From positions 1 to 35,267 of the IMG/VR virus record IMGVR_UViG_3300025151_000136: a stretch of DNA of 35,267 nucleotides; one strand, 5' to 3'. The notes under the pieces are model-generated. The model did not search any database. It was not told the DNA's origin and saw only the letters and a program-made list of their open reading frames with translations. The translations under genes and the position numbers were made by a program. This document shows positions 22,691 through 29,969 of this stretch, one piece after another. Source of the stretch: a virus. Positions within the stretch are counted from its first letter, which is position 1; every line of letters starts with the position of its first letter.

Positions 22691-23022
22691 AAAGCAGATT
22701 GTATAGAGGTTTATCTTGGTCGAACAAACGTCGAGTAGACAGGCTAGTTGCATTATACAATAAATACTTTAACAAGGAAAAGATAGAAGAAACAGAAGAA
22801 GTAGTTGAGTTAACAGAAGACTTTGTAGCAAAGACTGTTTTATTCAATGAGCCAAAATATGTAATAGGGTATTCTGTTTATGTAGAAAAGGGAATGCCTA
22901 AAATGAATGTAATAGAAAAACCTCCACCTAAACATGGTAGAGATTGTAAATGTAATAAATGCATAATAGCAAATGTAGAAGAAGTAGAAAAAATAATTAA
23001 AAAGAGGAATAAAAATGAGTAG
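22687..23022 (+). CDS. Hypothetical protein with C-terminal Cys cluster (111 aa), TTG start
   Basis: TTG 22687 is chosen: GGAGG at 22675-22679 is 7 bases upstream and TTGA overlaps the PolB stop. The N-terminus is very basic (KSRLYRGLSWSNKRRVDRL); near residue 90 HGRDCKCNKC could bind a metal. The function is unknown. Confidence 0.5.
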   Translation: MKSRLYRGLSWSNKRRVDRLVALYNKYFNKEKIEETEEVVELTEDFVAKTVLFNEPKYVIGYSVYVEKGMPKMNVIEKPPPKHGRDCKCNKCIIANVEEVEKIIKKRNKNE

Positions 23023-23902
23023 ACCCGCAAGTAACACAAAAGAATACACATATCAATGGAATGCAGAAACATATGGAGATGATAGTCTTCCAATATTGAA
23101 GATAAGTAAATCTTCATTTGGTTCATTTCAATGGTGTCCTAAGAAGTATCAGTTCAATTATATTGAACAAAAACCACAAGACACAACAGAAGCAATGTAC
23201 AAAGGAACTATTGCACACAATGCAAGAGAAGCATTCTTTGATGAGTTTGATATTTCCAAAGCAGAAAATATGACCCATGAAGAATTAACTAATTATTGTT
23301 ATACTTTATTTCCATTAGATGAAATGAGTCCAATGTATGAAACAATAGCAACATACGAAGCAAAGAGATTCATGGATTCTAAGGAAGAAGGAACATTAGA
23401 TAACTTTCTACCTGTAATTAATGAAGAAACTATTGACGCAAAGATTACAATAAGAAGAGAAGACTATCCTTCCATTAGACTAGAAAGAGATTATGTTGTT
23501 CACCTTCAAGGTATTATTGATAGAATGTTTCAGGAAGGAGAATCATATATTCCAATGGAACTTAAAACAGGTGCATGGAAAGAATACAAGAAAACTATGA
23601 TGAGAAAGGAAATGGCTTTCTATAAACTTCTTTTTGAGAACTGTCCTGATGAGAGAATAGATGAACTAGGATTAACTAGAGATAATGCAATTACTCATTG
23701 GGCTTGGTATTATCCTGCTTCTAATCATATGTATGTAGAAGAGGCTAAGAAGTCTAGTGAAACCGCAGTATTGAAGGGGATTGCTAATTTGATTCATGCT
23801 TACGAAAGAAACATATTTCCCACTAAATATAGTGCTAGAACATGTCCAACATGTAGTTACTATTCAATATGCGATACTGCTAGTGAAGATGGGTGGTTAT
23901 AA
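23015..23902 (+). CDS. Cas4/RecB-like PD-(D/E)XK nuclease with Fe-S cysteines
   Basis: SKSSFGSFQWCPKKYQFNYI (31-50) is the typical first element, with C41. GTIAHNAREAFF has H68; GIIDRM has D169; MELKTG gives E182-x-K184, together the nuclease centre. The C-terminal CPTCSYYSIC (C277, C280, C286) with C41 forms the four-Cys Fe-S site of Cas4/AddB-type nucleases. The length (295 aa) exceeds Cas4 (about 190) by an inserted helical part at 80-140. There are no CRISPR arrays nearby; a role in end processing or recombination is more likely than CRISPR adaptation. Confidence 0.82.
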   Translation: MSRPASNTKEYTYQWNAETYGDDSLPILKISKSSFGSFQWCPKKYQFNYIEQKPQDTTEAMYKGTIAHNAREAFFDEFDISKAENMTHEELTNYCYTLFPLDEMSPMYETIATYEAKRFMDSKEEGTLDNFLPVINEETIDAKITIRREDYPSIRLERDYVVHLQGIIDRMFQEGESYIPMELKTGAWKEYKKTMMRKEMAFYKLLFENCPDERIDELGLTRDNAITHWAWYYPASNHMYVEEAKKSSETAVLKGIANLIHAYERNIFPTKYSARTCPTCSYYSICDTASEDGWL

Positions 23903-23973
23903 TGAAATGGGTTATTCGTATAATATATTTCATAGGCACAGTATCTACTATGGTTAAAAGGTGGAGAAAATGA
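23902..23973 (+). CDS. 23-aa membrane microprotein
   Basis: ATG 23902 overlaps the nuclease stop. The peptide is a short hydrophobic helix (VIRIIYFIGTVSTMV) with a basic end (KRWRK). Its TGA overlaps the next ATG, as in the real genes of the block. Confidence 0.4.
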   Translation: MKWVIRIIYFIGTVSTMVKRWRK

Positions 23974-24029
23974 AGTGGAAAGAATACTTTAGAAGAAAAA
24001 AAGAATATAGAGAGAGGAATAAAAAATGA
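23970..24029 (+). CDS. 19-aa basic micro-ORF
   Basis: Overlaps its neighbours by ATGA on both sides. Almost all residues are charged (KEYFRRKKEYRERNKK). AAAAGGTGGAG upstream is a fair ribosome-binding site. It may exist only to relay ribosomes to the next gene. Confidence 0.3.
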   Translation: MKWKEYFRRKKEYRERNKK

Positions 24030-24334
24030 ATTGGAAGGATATAATAAAAGACAAAGAAGGGGAAGAAAATATGTGGGAAAAATGGATGTCTAATGACGGA
24101 CAAGCCACAGGCAAAGCCCACATAACAAGATATAACGACAAGCCTATGTGGATGATAGATGAGTTCGGTATAGAAAATACTGGTATGGGAGAAGGTCAAA
24201 AATATTTAGAAGATTTTTTAGAACACTTAGAATCTCTTTTTCTAACAGGAGACATGGCATTAGTAGGCTCTATGGCTAGTAAAGCAGTTTCGTTTTGGGA
24301 AAGAATGGAAGCAGAAGGTTTAGTGATAGTATGA
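24026..24334 (+). CDS. Hypothetical protein, 102 aa
   Basis: A Trp-rich acidic protein (MWEKWMSNDGQATGKAHITR, then YNDKPMWMIDEFGI), followed by two helices (KYLEDFLEHLESLF and ASKAVSFWERMEAEG). AGAGAGGAATAAAAA precedes the start. No family recognised. Confidence 0.55.
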   Translation: MNWKDIIKDKEGEENMWEKWMSNDGQATGKAHITRYNDKPMWMIDEFGIENTGMGEGQKYLEDFLEHLESLFLTGDMALVGSMASKAVSFWERMEAEGLVIV

Positions 24335-24714
24335 AAGATAAAGTAAAACAAATACTAAGTTCTAGAGAATGGACTTTTGCTGATTTAACTAATATGAATC
24401 AGTTAGTGAAAGACTTTTCAGAAGAAATATATACTCAGTTAGATGCTAAGGAAAAATTAACTATTGTATGGGAAGAAGAGATATTTCAAAAAACAATTCG
24501 ATTTGGAAGTTTCTTTCAGAACCTAGTAATAGAACAAATACAATTAGAAGTAGCAAGCATACTTCAAGAACAACTACTGAATGCAAATGTAAACTTTGGT
24601 AATAATAAAAATGAGGAGGATGAAACAAATGAGGTTTCCGAGAGTAGTGTGGGCGGGGAGTCATCTCCCGAACGCTCCGCAGATGAGAAGAAGAGTAGTA
24701 AAAACAAAAAGTGA
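24331..24714 (+). CDS. Hypothetical helical protein with charged tail (127 aa)
   Basis: ATG 24331 is chosen because it overlaps the stop before it (ATGA); an earlier start at 24295 would lie inside the previous gene. Residues 1-90 are helical. The last 35 are low-complexity Glu/Ser/Lys; that is the part overlapping the primase start by 86 bases, so its composition is shaped by the overlap. Confidence 0.5.
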   Translation: MKDKVKQILSSREWTFADLTNMNQLVKDFSEEIYTQLDAKEKLTIVWEEEIFQKTIRFGSFFQNLVIEQIQLEVASILQEQLLNANVNFGNNKNEEDETNEVSESSVGGESSPERSADEKKSSKNKK

Positions 24715-25627
24715 ATATATTGATTGGTTTAACCAATACAATGGTAAAATGAATTGTTATACTACTGTATATGATTTTGAAGATATTAATGACAATACTC
24801 AGATTGATTCTTCTGTTATTCTTGACAGAATGTTTCTAGATTTTGATGCTCACGATAAACCACTAGAATTAGCACACCAAGACTTTGTATCAGTTGCTAA
24901 AAGGCTAGAAGAACAAGACATCTTGTTCAGAAGTTATTTCAGTGGTAAGGGTTTCCATATCATTGCCAAAGGAGAACGAGTCACTGATATTAGAAGCATT
25001 CAACAGTATTATTCCGAATTGGCTAAAGATTATCCTACACTTGATAGGACTGGTATTCAGATAACTAGATTGCGTAGAATACCTAACTCTATGAATCTAA
25101 GTAGTACTTACGGTGATGATAAATCTTACTTCTGTATTCCTGTTAATTACAAGTTAGAAGATTTAGGTTTGATACTTGAAACTGCAAAGACCATGACTCC
25201 TATTGATATAGAATATGGTTCAAAGAAGATAGTATTCCCATCTGTTAAACCAATAGAAGTATCAGACATAGAAGTTGAAATGCCTAAGCCTATTGGTAAA
25301 ATACCAATACTACCTTGTTTGAATAATGCTATTATGGTTGAGAACCCTAGTCATTATGCTAGAGTATATCTTATTCAGTGGTATAGAGATTTACTTAGTG
25401 GTAGAGAAAGAAATCTACCATTAGAACAACAACAAGAAATAATTAATACTATTATGTCTGAATTGGAAACTATTGCTAGTAAAGATGAGATATGGTTAGA
25501 TTGGGATGAGCATGTTACTAGAAAGTACGTTACAGGAATAGTTTCAAAGGGTTATCATGCCCCTAGTTGTAAGACACTTATACCTCAAGGGTATTGTATC
25601 GGTAAATGTTGGAGGTATTGTGAATGA
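24629..25627 (+). CDS. Archaeo-eukaryotic primase: PriS-like domain apparently fused to a PriL-like Fe-S domain
   Basis: Makes primers for DNA synthesis. AEP core: FLDFDAHD (D71, D73, metal-binding), SGKGFHIIAKG (105-115, with the conserved His) and RLRRIPNSMN (148-157). From about residue 225 the sequence changes: LPCLNNAI (C230), helices HYARVYLIQWYRDLL, DEIWLDWDEHVTRKY, then APSC (C314), GYC (C323) and KCWRYC (C327, C331). That order resembles the C-terminal Fe-S domain of archaeal PriL. Archaeal plasmid primases such as PolpTN2 are known PriS-PriL fusions. ATG 24629 is chosen for GGAGG at 24615-24619. Confidence 0.75.
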   Translation: MRFPRVVWAGSHLPNAPQMRRRVVKTKSEYIDWFNQYNGKMNCYTTVYDFEDINDNTQIDSSVILDRMFLDFDAHDKPLELAHQDFVSVAKRLEEQDILFRSYFSGKGFHIIAKGERVTDIRSIQQYYSELAKDYPTLDRTGIQITRLRRIPNSMNLSSTYGDDKSYFCIPVNYKLEDLGLILETAKTMTPIDIEYGSKKIVFPSVKPIEVSDIEVEMPKPIGKIPILPCLNNAIMVENPSHYARVYLIQWYRDLLSGRERNLPLEQQQEIINTIMSELETIASKDEIWLDWDEHVTRKYVTGIVSKGYHAPSCKTLIPQGYCIGKCWRYCE

Positions 25628-26322
25628 AACTAATAATAGATAGTAGAGAAAACTCGGAACTAACAGAGAAAGTAATTGAAAAGGCTCAAGAATATAATAT
25701 TCAATATGAAAAGCAATTCATAGAGATTGGAGATTATGTTTTCAATGACGTTTGTTTTGAGGCTAAATCATCCTTTGATTTCCTTCAATCTATTGTAAAT
25801 AATAGGTTATGGAATCAAATGGATAACATGGATAGAGCCTTTACAAATAACTTAGTTATTGTTTACGGTTCTTTTGATTCTGCATTTAGAAAACATTCTG
25901 ATTACAGTAAGTCAACAATGAACAAAGCAACTCAAAGAGTTATACTAAAGAAAAAGTTCTATGGTGCAATGGGTAAAATTATACTCGACACTGACTGTTC
26001 TTTACTTTGGTTTAAGGATGCATTAACTGCGGCTGACATGATAGCAGTTGTTTGTAAGATGCAACCACATGATAGGGAAGTTTATACTCCCAAACTAGTA
26101 AAAAAGAGAAAAATTAGTACCGCAGACTTGCGACTTGATGTACTAACCATGATAAAGGGACTAAGTGAGAAAAAAGCAAAGATGCTTTTAGATGAGTTCG
26201 GTTCTATCATGGAAATAGGAGAAGCAACGTCTAATGAATTGTGTGCATTAGATGGAATAGGTAGTGTATTAGCAAAAAGAATACATGACACACTAAATAA
26301 AGAAGAAAAAATGGAGTTATAA
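25624..26322 (+). CDS. XPF/ERCC4-family structure-specific endonuclease
   Basis: Cleaves branched or flap DNA. Nuclease domain: DSREN (D6, R8, E9), IGDY (D37) and FEAKSSFDFLQSI (E46, K48), the ERKxxxD motif with Arg replaced by Ala. The C-terminal tandem helix-hairpin-helix is at 165-222 (IKGLSEKKAKMLLDEFGS, LCALDGIGSVLAKRIHDTL). The length of 232 aa equals the short archaeal XPF. No C-terminal PIP box is seen. It overlaps the primase by ATGA. Confidence 0.88.
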   Translation: MKLIIDSRENSELTEKVIEKAQEYNIQYEKQFIEIGDYVFNDVCFEAKSSFDFLQSIVNNRLWNQMDNMDRAFTNNLVIVYGSFDSAFRKHSDYSKSTMNKATQRVILKKKFYGAMGKIILDTDCSLLWFKDALTAADMIAVVCKMQPHDREVYTPKLVKKRKISTADLRLDVLTMIKGLSEKKAKMLLDEFGSIMEIGEATSNELCALDGIGSVLAKRIHDTLNKEEKMEL

Positions 26323-26323
26323 T

Positions 26324-27898
26324 ATGAATAGTAAAAGAGAAGATGAATTGACAATAGATAATCCTGAATTGGAAGCAGAAATAGACAGAATGTACTACGA
26401 ATCTTTAGAAGAAGGTAAAGAGTACACTAAAACTAGTAAAATACCTAAAGTTGTAGAGAAATATGTAACAAGTGCAGTAGAAGTTTCATTAAATAACGAA
26501 GTTCCTGCAATGTTATCATATTACAATCTGTTAGGACAGATATGCAAAGAGTTTGTTTGTATTCCATCAGGAAGAAGAAGGATAGATACTAGATTACAAG
26601 TAATTGTTATGCAAACTAGTGGTACTGGTAAGACAGAACTGTATAATTTTTATGGGCCAATAGCAAAAGAAGTGTTTAAGCAGTTAAATGAAAGGTATCC
26701 GGTAGAATCTAGAGACGATGTAGTAGGAGAGTATGGCTGGCAAAACGTTAGAACAGGAACTAGGTTTTCTGTTGCTGAGATTAAAGACACTACGGATGCA
26801 GGTTTAATTGGTTCTATGGGAACAGAAGAACAAGTTGTAGTTGACGATGAAACAGGTAGAGAGCGAAGAGTAGAAGTTCCTGTACAAATATATGGTGAAT
26901 TAGAAGGTGGTGGTTTACTAGTTTATGATGAGTTTGCAGACTCAGGAATATTCAAACAAAGCCAACATCAGAACAAAGTTGTTTTGTATATTAACACTTT
27001 TATGAATACCTTATGGGGTCAGAATTGGATAATTACCAAGAGATTACTAAAGGGTGGTCTAATGCAATGTAGAAGTAGTCGTTCAATGTGGGCTACTACA
27101 TATATACCAAAAACATTGACCCATGCTATTACTGAAACAGGTGCAATGCAACGTTCTTTAATTTACATTAGAGAAGTTCCAATCAGTGAACAGAATTATG
27201 TTAGAAATAAAATAGCAGATTCTTATGGGGTTATAGACGATGCACAAACACCTATTGATGGTTTTGCAGGTTCTTTTGTTAAGATATATGAAACACTAAA
27301 AAAGCACTATGAAGAAACAGGAGAAGACCCACTAAGAACAATTACCTTTGGTAAAGGGGTTAATGATGCAATAAAGAATGAAACTTGGAAGTTCCAAAAC
27401 TTCGTACAAACTAGCAGACCTGCCGTTATGGAAATAGCAAACAACTTCATTACTAGAATGCAAGGGATGATGGTTAAGTTAGCAGTGTTATCATGTATTG
27501 CTGAATCAGGAACTACCATTAGAAATAAAGAAAACCGCTTTATTGTAACAGAAAGACATGTAACTCAAGGTGCTTATATTACTCGACAATGTTATAAATC
27601 GCTTGTATCGTGGCTTGACTTAGCACTTAAGGCAGACCACAAGAGTATTCAAGAAAGAGCCAAAGTAGGAGAGTTCAAAAAAGCATTCAGTGAATTGGTT
27701 AAAACACCAAATGCTAGAGTGATGGATGGAGAAAGGTGGGTGAATAAGTCTATTTTGTTAGCACACGTTATGAAAACAACAAGAAGAGGACAAGCACAAG
27801 TGTATAGAAACTACAAAGAAGTATCGGAGCATTTTGATGAAAGACGAGAAGGCAGATATGGATATGTAAAACTGAAAAAGGAAGTGATGAAAAAATGA
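26324..27898 (+). CDS. AAA+ replicative helicase candidate (MCM/DUF3987-like)
   Basis: Residues 95-104 VMQTSGTGKT are Walker A; GGGLLVYDEF (195-204) Walker B; SMWATTYIPKTL resembles sensor 1; MQRSLIYIREVP may hold the arginine finger. Helices near 370-430 (FITRMQGMMVKLAVLSCI, HVTQGAYITRQC) form a lid-like region. The end (KTTRRGQAQVYRNYKEVSEHFDE) looks like a winged helix. With primase and XPF genes immediately before it, a replicative helicase is the best inference. Whether it is MCM-derived or closer to DUF3987 helicases cannot be settled by eye. Confidence 0.65.
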   Translation: MNSKREDELTIDNPELEAEIDRMYYESLEEGKEYTKTSKIPKVVEKYVTSAVEVSLNNEVPAMLSYYNLLGQICKEFVCIPSGRRRIDTRLQVIVMQTSGTGKTELYNFYGPIAKEVFKQLNERYPVESRDDVVGEYGWQNVRTGTRFSVAEIKDTTDAGLIGSMGTEEQVVVDDETGRERRVEVPVQIYGELEGGGLLVYDEFADSGIFKQSQHQNKVVLYINTFMNTLWGQNWIITKRLLKGGLMQCRSSRSMWATTYIPKTLTHAITETGAMQRSLIYIREVPISEQNYVRNKIADSYGVIDDAQTPIDGFAGSFVKIYETLKKHYEETGEDPLRTITFGKGVNDAIKNETWKFQNFVQTSRPAVMEIANNFITRMQGMMVKLAVLSCIAESGTTIRNKENRFIVTERHVTQGAYITRQCYKSLVSWLDLALKADHKSIQERAKVGEFKKAFSELVKTPNARVMDGERWVNKSILLAHVMKTTRRGQAQVYRNYKEVSEHFDERREGRYGYVKLKKEVMKK

Positions 27899-28155
27899 GT
27901 AGTAAAACGACATATGAAAACCAGTATTTAGTGTTTGACGCAAGAGATGGCCCAAAGGTAATTATTGAACAACTTAATGCCTTTGGACAAGAGGGTTGGC
28001 AACTCCAAACAATGCTAAACGTAGGAGAAACACAAATAGTAGCGTTTCTAACAAAAGGCAATGTAAAAGATGCACCTAACCCAAAACAATCTGAAGCACA
28101 GAAGATTGCGTCTCTATGGACAAGCGGGAACAAAGATGAAAAGGATGAGGAATAA
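27895..28155 (+). CDS. Small DUF4177-like protein (86 aa)
   Basis: TYENQYLVF followed by IEQLNAFGQEGWQLQTML and IVAFLTKG resembles the DUF4177 pattern of strand, helix, G-x-E-G-W-x-L, strand and strand. The function of that family is unknown. The tail (60-86) is charged. It overlaps the helicase by ATGA. Confidence 0.5.
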   Translation: MSSKTTYENQYLVFDARDGPKVIIEQLNAFGQEGWQLQTMLNVGETQIVAFLTKGNVKDAPNPKQSEAQKIASLWTSGNKDEKDEE

Positions 28156-28752
28156 ATGAGTTCTGTTCTAGCAATTGATTTAGAAACAAAGAACTTTTCT
28201 TATGAAATTGGTGGTTGGGATAATACCCACATGTTTTTAGTGTCAACAGTTTGTACTTGGGATGGAGACAAAGGCACAATATATATTGACAAGTCTGTTG
28301 ATAGCCTAGCAAAAAGTAATGTACAAATCAAACCTCTTTCGCAATTGAAGTTTGATTTAGATGACCACTTTGAAAAGGGTGGCAAGTTACTTGGTCACAA
28401 CATCAGAAACTTTGACTTGCCTGTACTGAAAAATGCAATGGATATTTATTGTATTAAAAAATATCTTGATAGTGAAGCATATATTGATACTAGTGCTATT
28501 CTTTCAAAGGAATACAAGGAAAGATATAGTCTTAACAATTTAGTACAACACACACTTGGCTCAGAAAAAATAATGGACAGTGCTGATGCACCTATTGTTT
28601 GGAAAGCAGGTGGTTATTCAGAAGTAGCAGAATATTGCTTAAAAGATTGTGAATTGGTCTATGACCTATGGAAACATGGGGTTAACAACAAAATGGTTAA
28701 AGGTTTCTCCCTAGAGGAAGAAATAGTAAAGGACTTGGGAGTTGAGTGGTAA
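28156..28752 (+). CDS. DEDDy-type 3'-5' exonuclease
   Basis: AIDLET (D8, E10) is Exo I; LLGHNIRNFDLPVL (78-91, D87) is Exo II; YCLKD (Y160, D164) is Exo III, placing it with the stand-alone PolB-type DEDDy exonucleases. The spacing is normal and all four acidic residues are present. It could proofread, trim ends or degrade RNA primers. It starts right after the preceding stop. Confidence 0.82.
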   Translation: MSSVLAIDLETKNFSYEIGGWDNTHMFLVSTVCTWDGDKGTIYIDKSVDSLAKSNVQIKPLSQLKFDLDDHFEKGGKLLGHNIRNFDLPVLKNAMDIYCIKKYLDSEAYIDTSAILSKEYKERYSLNNLVQHTLGSEKIMDSADAPIVWKAGGYSEVAEYCLKDCELVYDLWKHGVNNKMVKGFSLEEEIVKDLGVEW

Positions 28753-28914
28753 ATGGATACTTTTGAAATAATTGCATGGTTTGTTTTCGTTATTGTTATA
28801 TCTTTACTTTTCTTTGCAGCATTCGGTAATAGTAAATATTCCGAACAAAGCATTGAAGAATATATGGATAAACTAATTGCAGAAGAACGAGGCAGAGGAA
28901 ATGGCCCTGCGTGA
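28753..28914 (+). CDS. 53-aa single-pass membrane protein
   Basis: ATG 28753 follows the exonuclease stop directly. Residues 5-24 (EIIAWFVFVIVISLLFFAAF) form a transmembrane helix; a charged helical tail follows (SIEEYMDKLIAEERGRG). No family recognised. Confidence 0.55.
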   Translation: MDTFEIIAWFVFVIVISLLFFAAFGNSKYSEQSIEEYMDKLIAEERGRGNGPA

Positions 28915-29038
28915 AGTTTGTAAATATTGTAAACAGACAACAATAGCAAGACGCATCAAAGGCGTATATGTTGGCAGTCTTGATGAAATCAAGATATGGC
29001 AATGTAGAAAATGTAAAGCATTATGGTCGGATAATTGA
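28901..29038 (+). CDS. 45-aa zinc-ribbon protein
   Basis: Starts at ATG 28901 with AGAGG just upstream and overlaps the membrane protein gene by 14 bases. CKYC (7-10) and CRKC (36-39) give a CxxC/CxxC zinc ribbon with short basic strands between. It is the last gene of the replication block. Confidence 0.6.
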   Translation: MALREVCKYCKQTTIARRIKGVYVGSLDEIKIWQCRKCKALWSDN

Positions 29039-29056
29039 ATCCGGCCATAGTGCCTC

Positions 29057-29064
29057 TTTTTTTT
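29057..29064 (+). terminator. T-tract terminator of the rightward block
   Basis: Eight consecutive T follow 19 bases after the last stop codon, the usual archaeal intrinsic termination signal. GGC(C)A/TGCC upstream gives only a weak hairpin. Confidence 0.55.
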
Positions 29065-29113
29065 ATCGCAAAAATACCATCAAATCTTAAAAGCATACTC
29101 TCCATTATATTAA

Positions 29114-29212
29114 TAATAGAAATAAACTGTTATCTGTGAAAACCATAAAAGGTTAGCCAACCCCCTTGCCTCGGCAACAAAACTTTTCAAAATTAAGTGT
29201 TTATTTCTATTA
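29114..29212. repeat. Perfect 14-bp inverted repeat enclosing secondary pairing; candidate origin or ncRNA
   Basis: TAATAGAAATAAAC (29114-29127) and GTTTATTTCTATTA (29199-29212) are exact inverse complements 71 bases apart. Inside, TGAAAA pairs with TTTTCA and two small hairpins (GGTT/AACC and TTGC/GCAA) can form, so the stretch folds as a closed, branched structure. No ORF crosses it. It sits at the change from replication to structural genes. An origin, a recombination site or a stable RNA are all possible. Confidence 0.5.
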
Positions 29213-29231
29213 AGTGCAAAAAGTAAATTAA

Positions 29232-29262
29232 CCTTCGGTGTATTTTCTACACTTGTTGAAGG
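29232..29262 (+). promoter_or_regulatory. Hairpin overlapping the ribosome-binding site of a micro-ORF
   Basis: CCTTC (29232-29236) plus GTGTA (29238-29242) pair with TACAC (29248-29252) plus GAAGG (29258-29262). The last bases belong to the GAAGGAGG ribosome-binding site (29258-29265) of the ORF at 29275, so the stem could hide it. Confidence 0.45.
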
Positions 29263-29274
29263 AGGCGGAAAAAA

Positions 29275-29340
29275 ATGACATCTAATTTAATTTCGTTTTT
29301 ACTTTCTATGTTTGAGTCGGAGGATGATTTTTTTGAGTAA
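29275..29340 (+). CDS. 21-aa micro-ORF
   Basis: GGAGG at 29261-29265 lies 9 bases before ATG 29275. The peptide is a short amphipathic helix (LISFLLSMF) with an acidic end (ESEDDFFE). The strong ribosome-binding site in an otherwise empty 418-base gap is the main support. Positions 29341-29456 show no gene. Confidence 0.4.
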   Translation: MTSNLISFLLSMFESEDDFFE

Positions 29341-29456
29341 ACTCACCTTACCATATGACTTACTAATAGGCATTATTGCTTGGGGGAGGCTTAGATTGTA
29401 ATTTGCAGTACCATTGCATTTTCAATATTTTTATTCGTGTTTAGGGGGGGTATTTA

Positions 29457-29537
29457 GTGGAAGAAAGAAAACACCATAATGGTTCATGTAAAATGTGGAA
29501 AACATTCATGGCTGAAGCGTTTGAAGATTGGGATTAA
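29457..29537 (+). CDS. 26-aa ORF, GTG start
   Basis: A run of seven G (29444-29450) six bases upstream of GTG 29457 could serve as ribosome-binding site. The product has the acidic, aromatic end WKTFMAEAFEDWD. Its stop is one base before the next ATG, which suggests coupling. An alternative is a single longer ORF from ATG 29479 in another frame. Confidence 0.35.
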   Translation: MEERKHHNGSCKMWKTFMAEAFEDWD

Positions 29538-29538
29538 A

Positions 29539-29667
29539 ATGGATGAAGAATATTGGGATGCTCAACTTGAGGGTTTTGAGAAGGTATTCAAAAAACCTAT
29601 TTGGAGAGACTACTTAGAAACTCAACGAAAACTTATGGATGCTTTATTTGATATGGGGTTAGATTAA
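29539..29667 (+). CDS. Hypothetical 42-aa protein at the convergence point
   Basis: The peptide MDEEYWDAQLEGFEKVF and KPIWRDYLETQRKLMDALF is an acidic helical protein. ATG 29539 sits right after the stop of the 26-aa ORF; an in-frame ATG at 29479 would add 20 basic residues. Its TAA and the stop codon of the leftward gene share TTAA at 29664-29667. Confidence 0.45.
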   Translation: MDEEYWDAQLEGFEKVFKKPIWRDYLETQRKLMDALFDMGLD

Positions 29668-29960
29668 CTCATCCAAGATGGAGCATTAGGAAAATTATCG
29701 GCAGCGTTGTTAGCACCATCCATATCTTCTTCTTCATCTAAATAATCTGTAATATCTCTTAACGCCTGTCTGTATGTAGTTAATTCTGCCTGTTGCTCAC
29801 TTGTAAGAGTATTATATCTATCAACAAGCATCCATATATCTGATATTTCTAGTTGTGTTATTCTTGCCATCAAAATTGTTTCCCATTGAAAATCTCTCAT
29901 TCCTGTTTCTACAATAGTTCCATCTTGATTATATAATGTATAATTTCTATCTAAAGCCAT
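29664..29960 (-). CDS. Probable tail-fibre assembly chaperone (98 aa)
   Basis: The C-terminal half reads LTSEQQAELTTYRQALRDIT and ends NFPNAPSWMS, matching the E-x-x-x-Y-R-Q-x-L-R-D-x ... FP-x-x-P-x-W layout of phage tail assembly chaperones. These small proteins often lie beside the fibre genes, as here. GAGGTGATTAA precedes the ATG at 29960. It probably helps folding or attachment of the fibre proteins encoded upstream on the same strand. Confidence 0.65.
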   Translation of the reverse strand: MALDRNYTLYNQDGTIVETGMRDFQWETILMARITQLEISDIWMLVDRYNTLTSEQQAELTTYRQALRDITDYLDEEEDMDGANNAADNFPNAPSWMS

Positions 29961-29969
29961 TTAATCACC

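Noticed and set aside
29479-29667. A single 62-aa gene from ATG 29479
   Set aside because: No ribosome-binding site precedes it and the frame overlaps a GTG ORF with a G-rich site; a start at 29539 fits the coupling better, though the choice is not certain.
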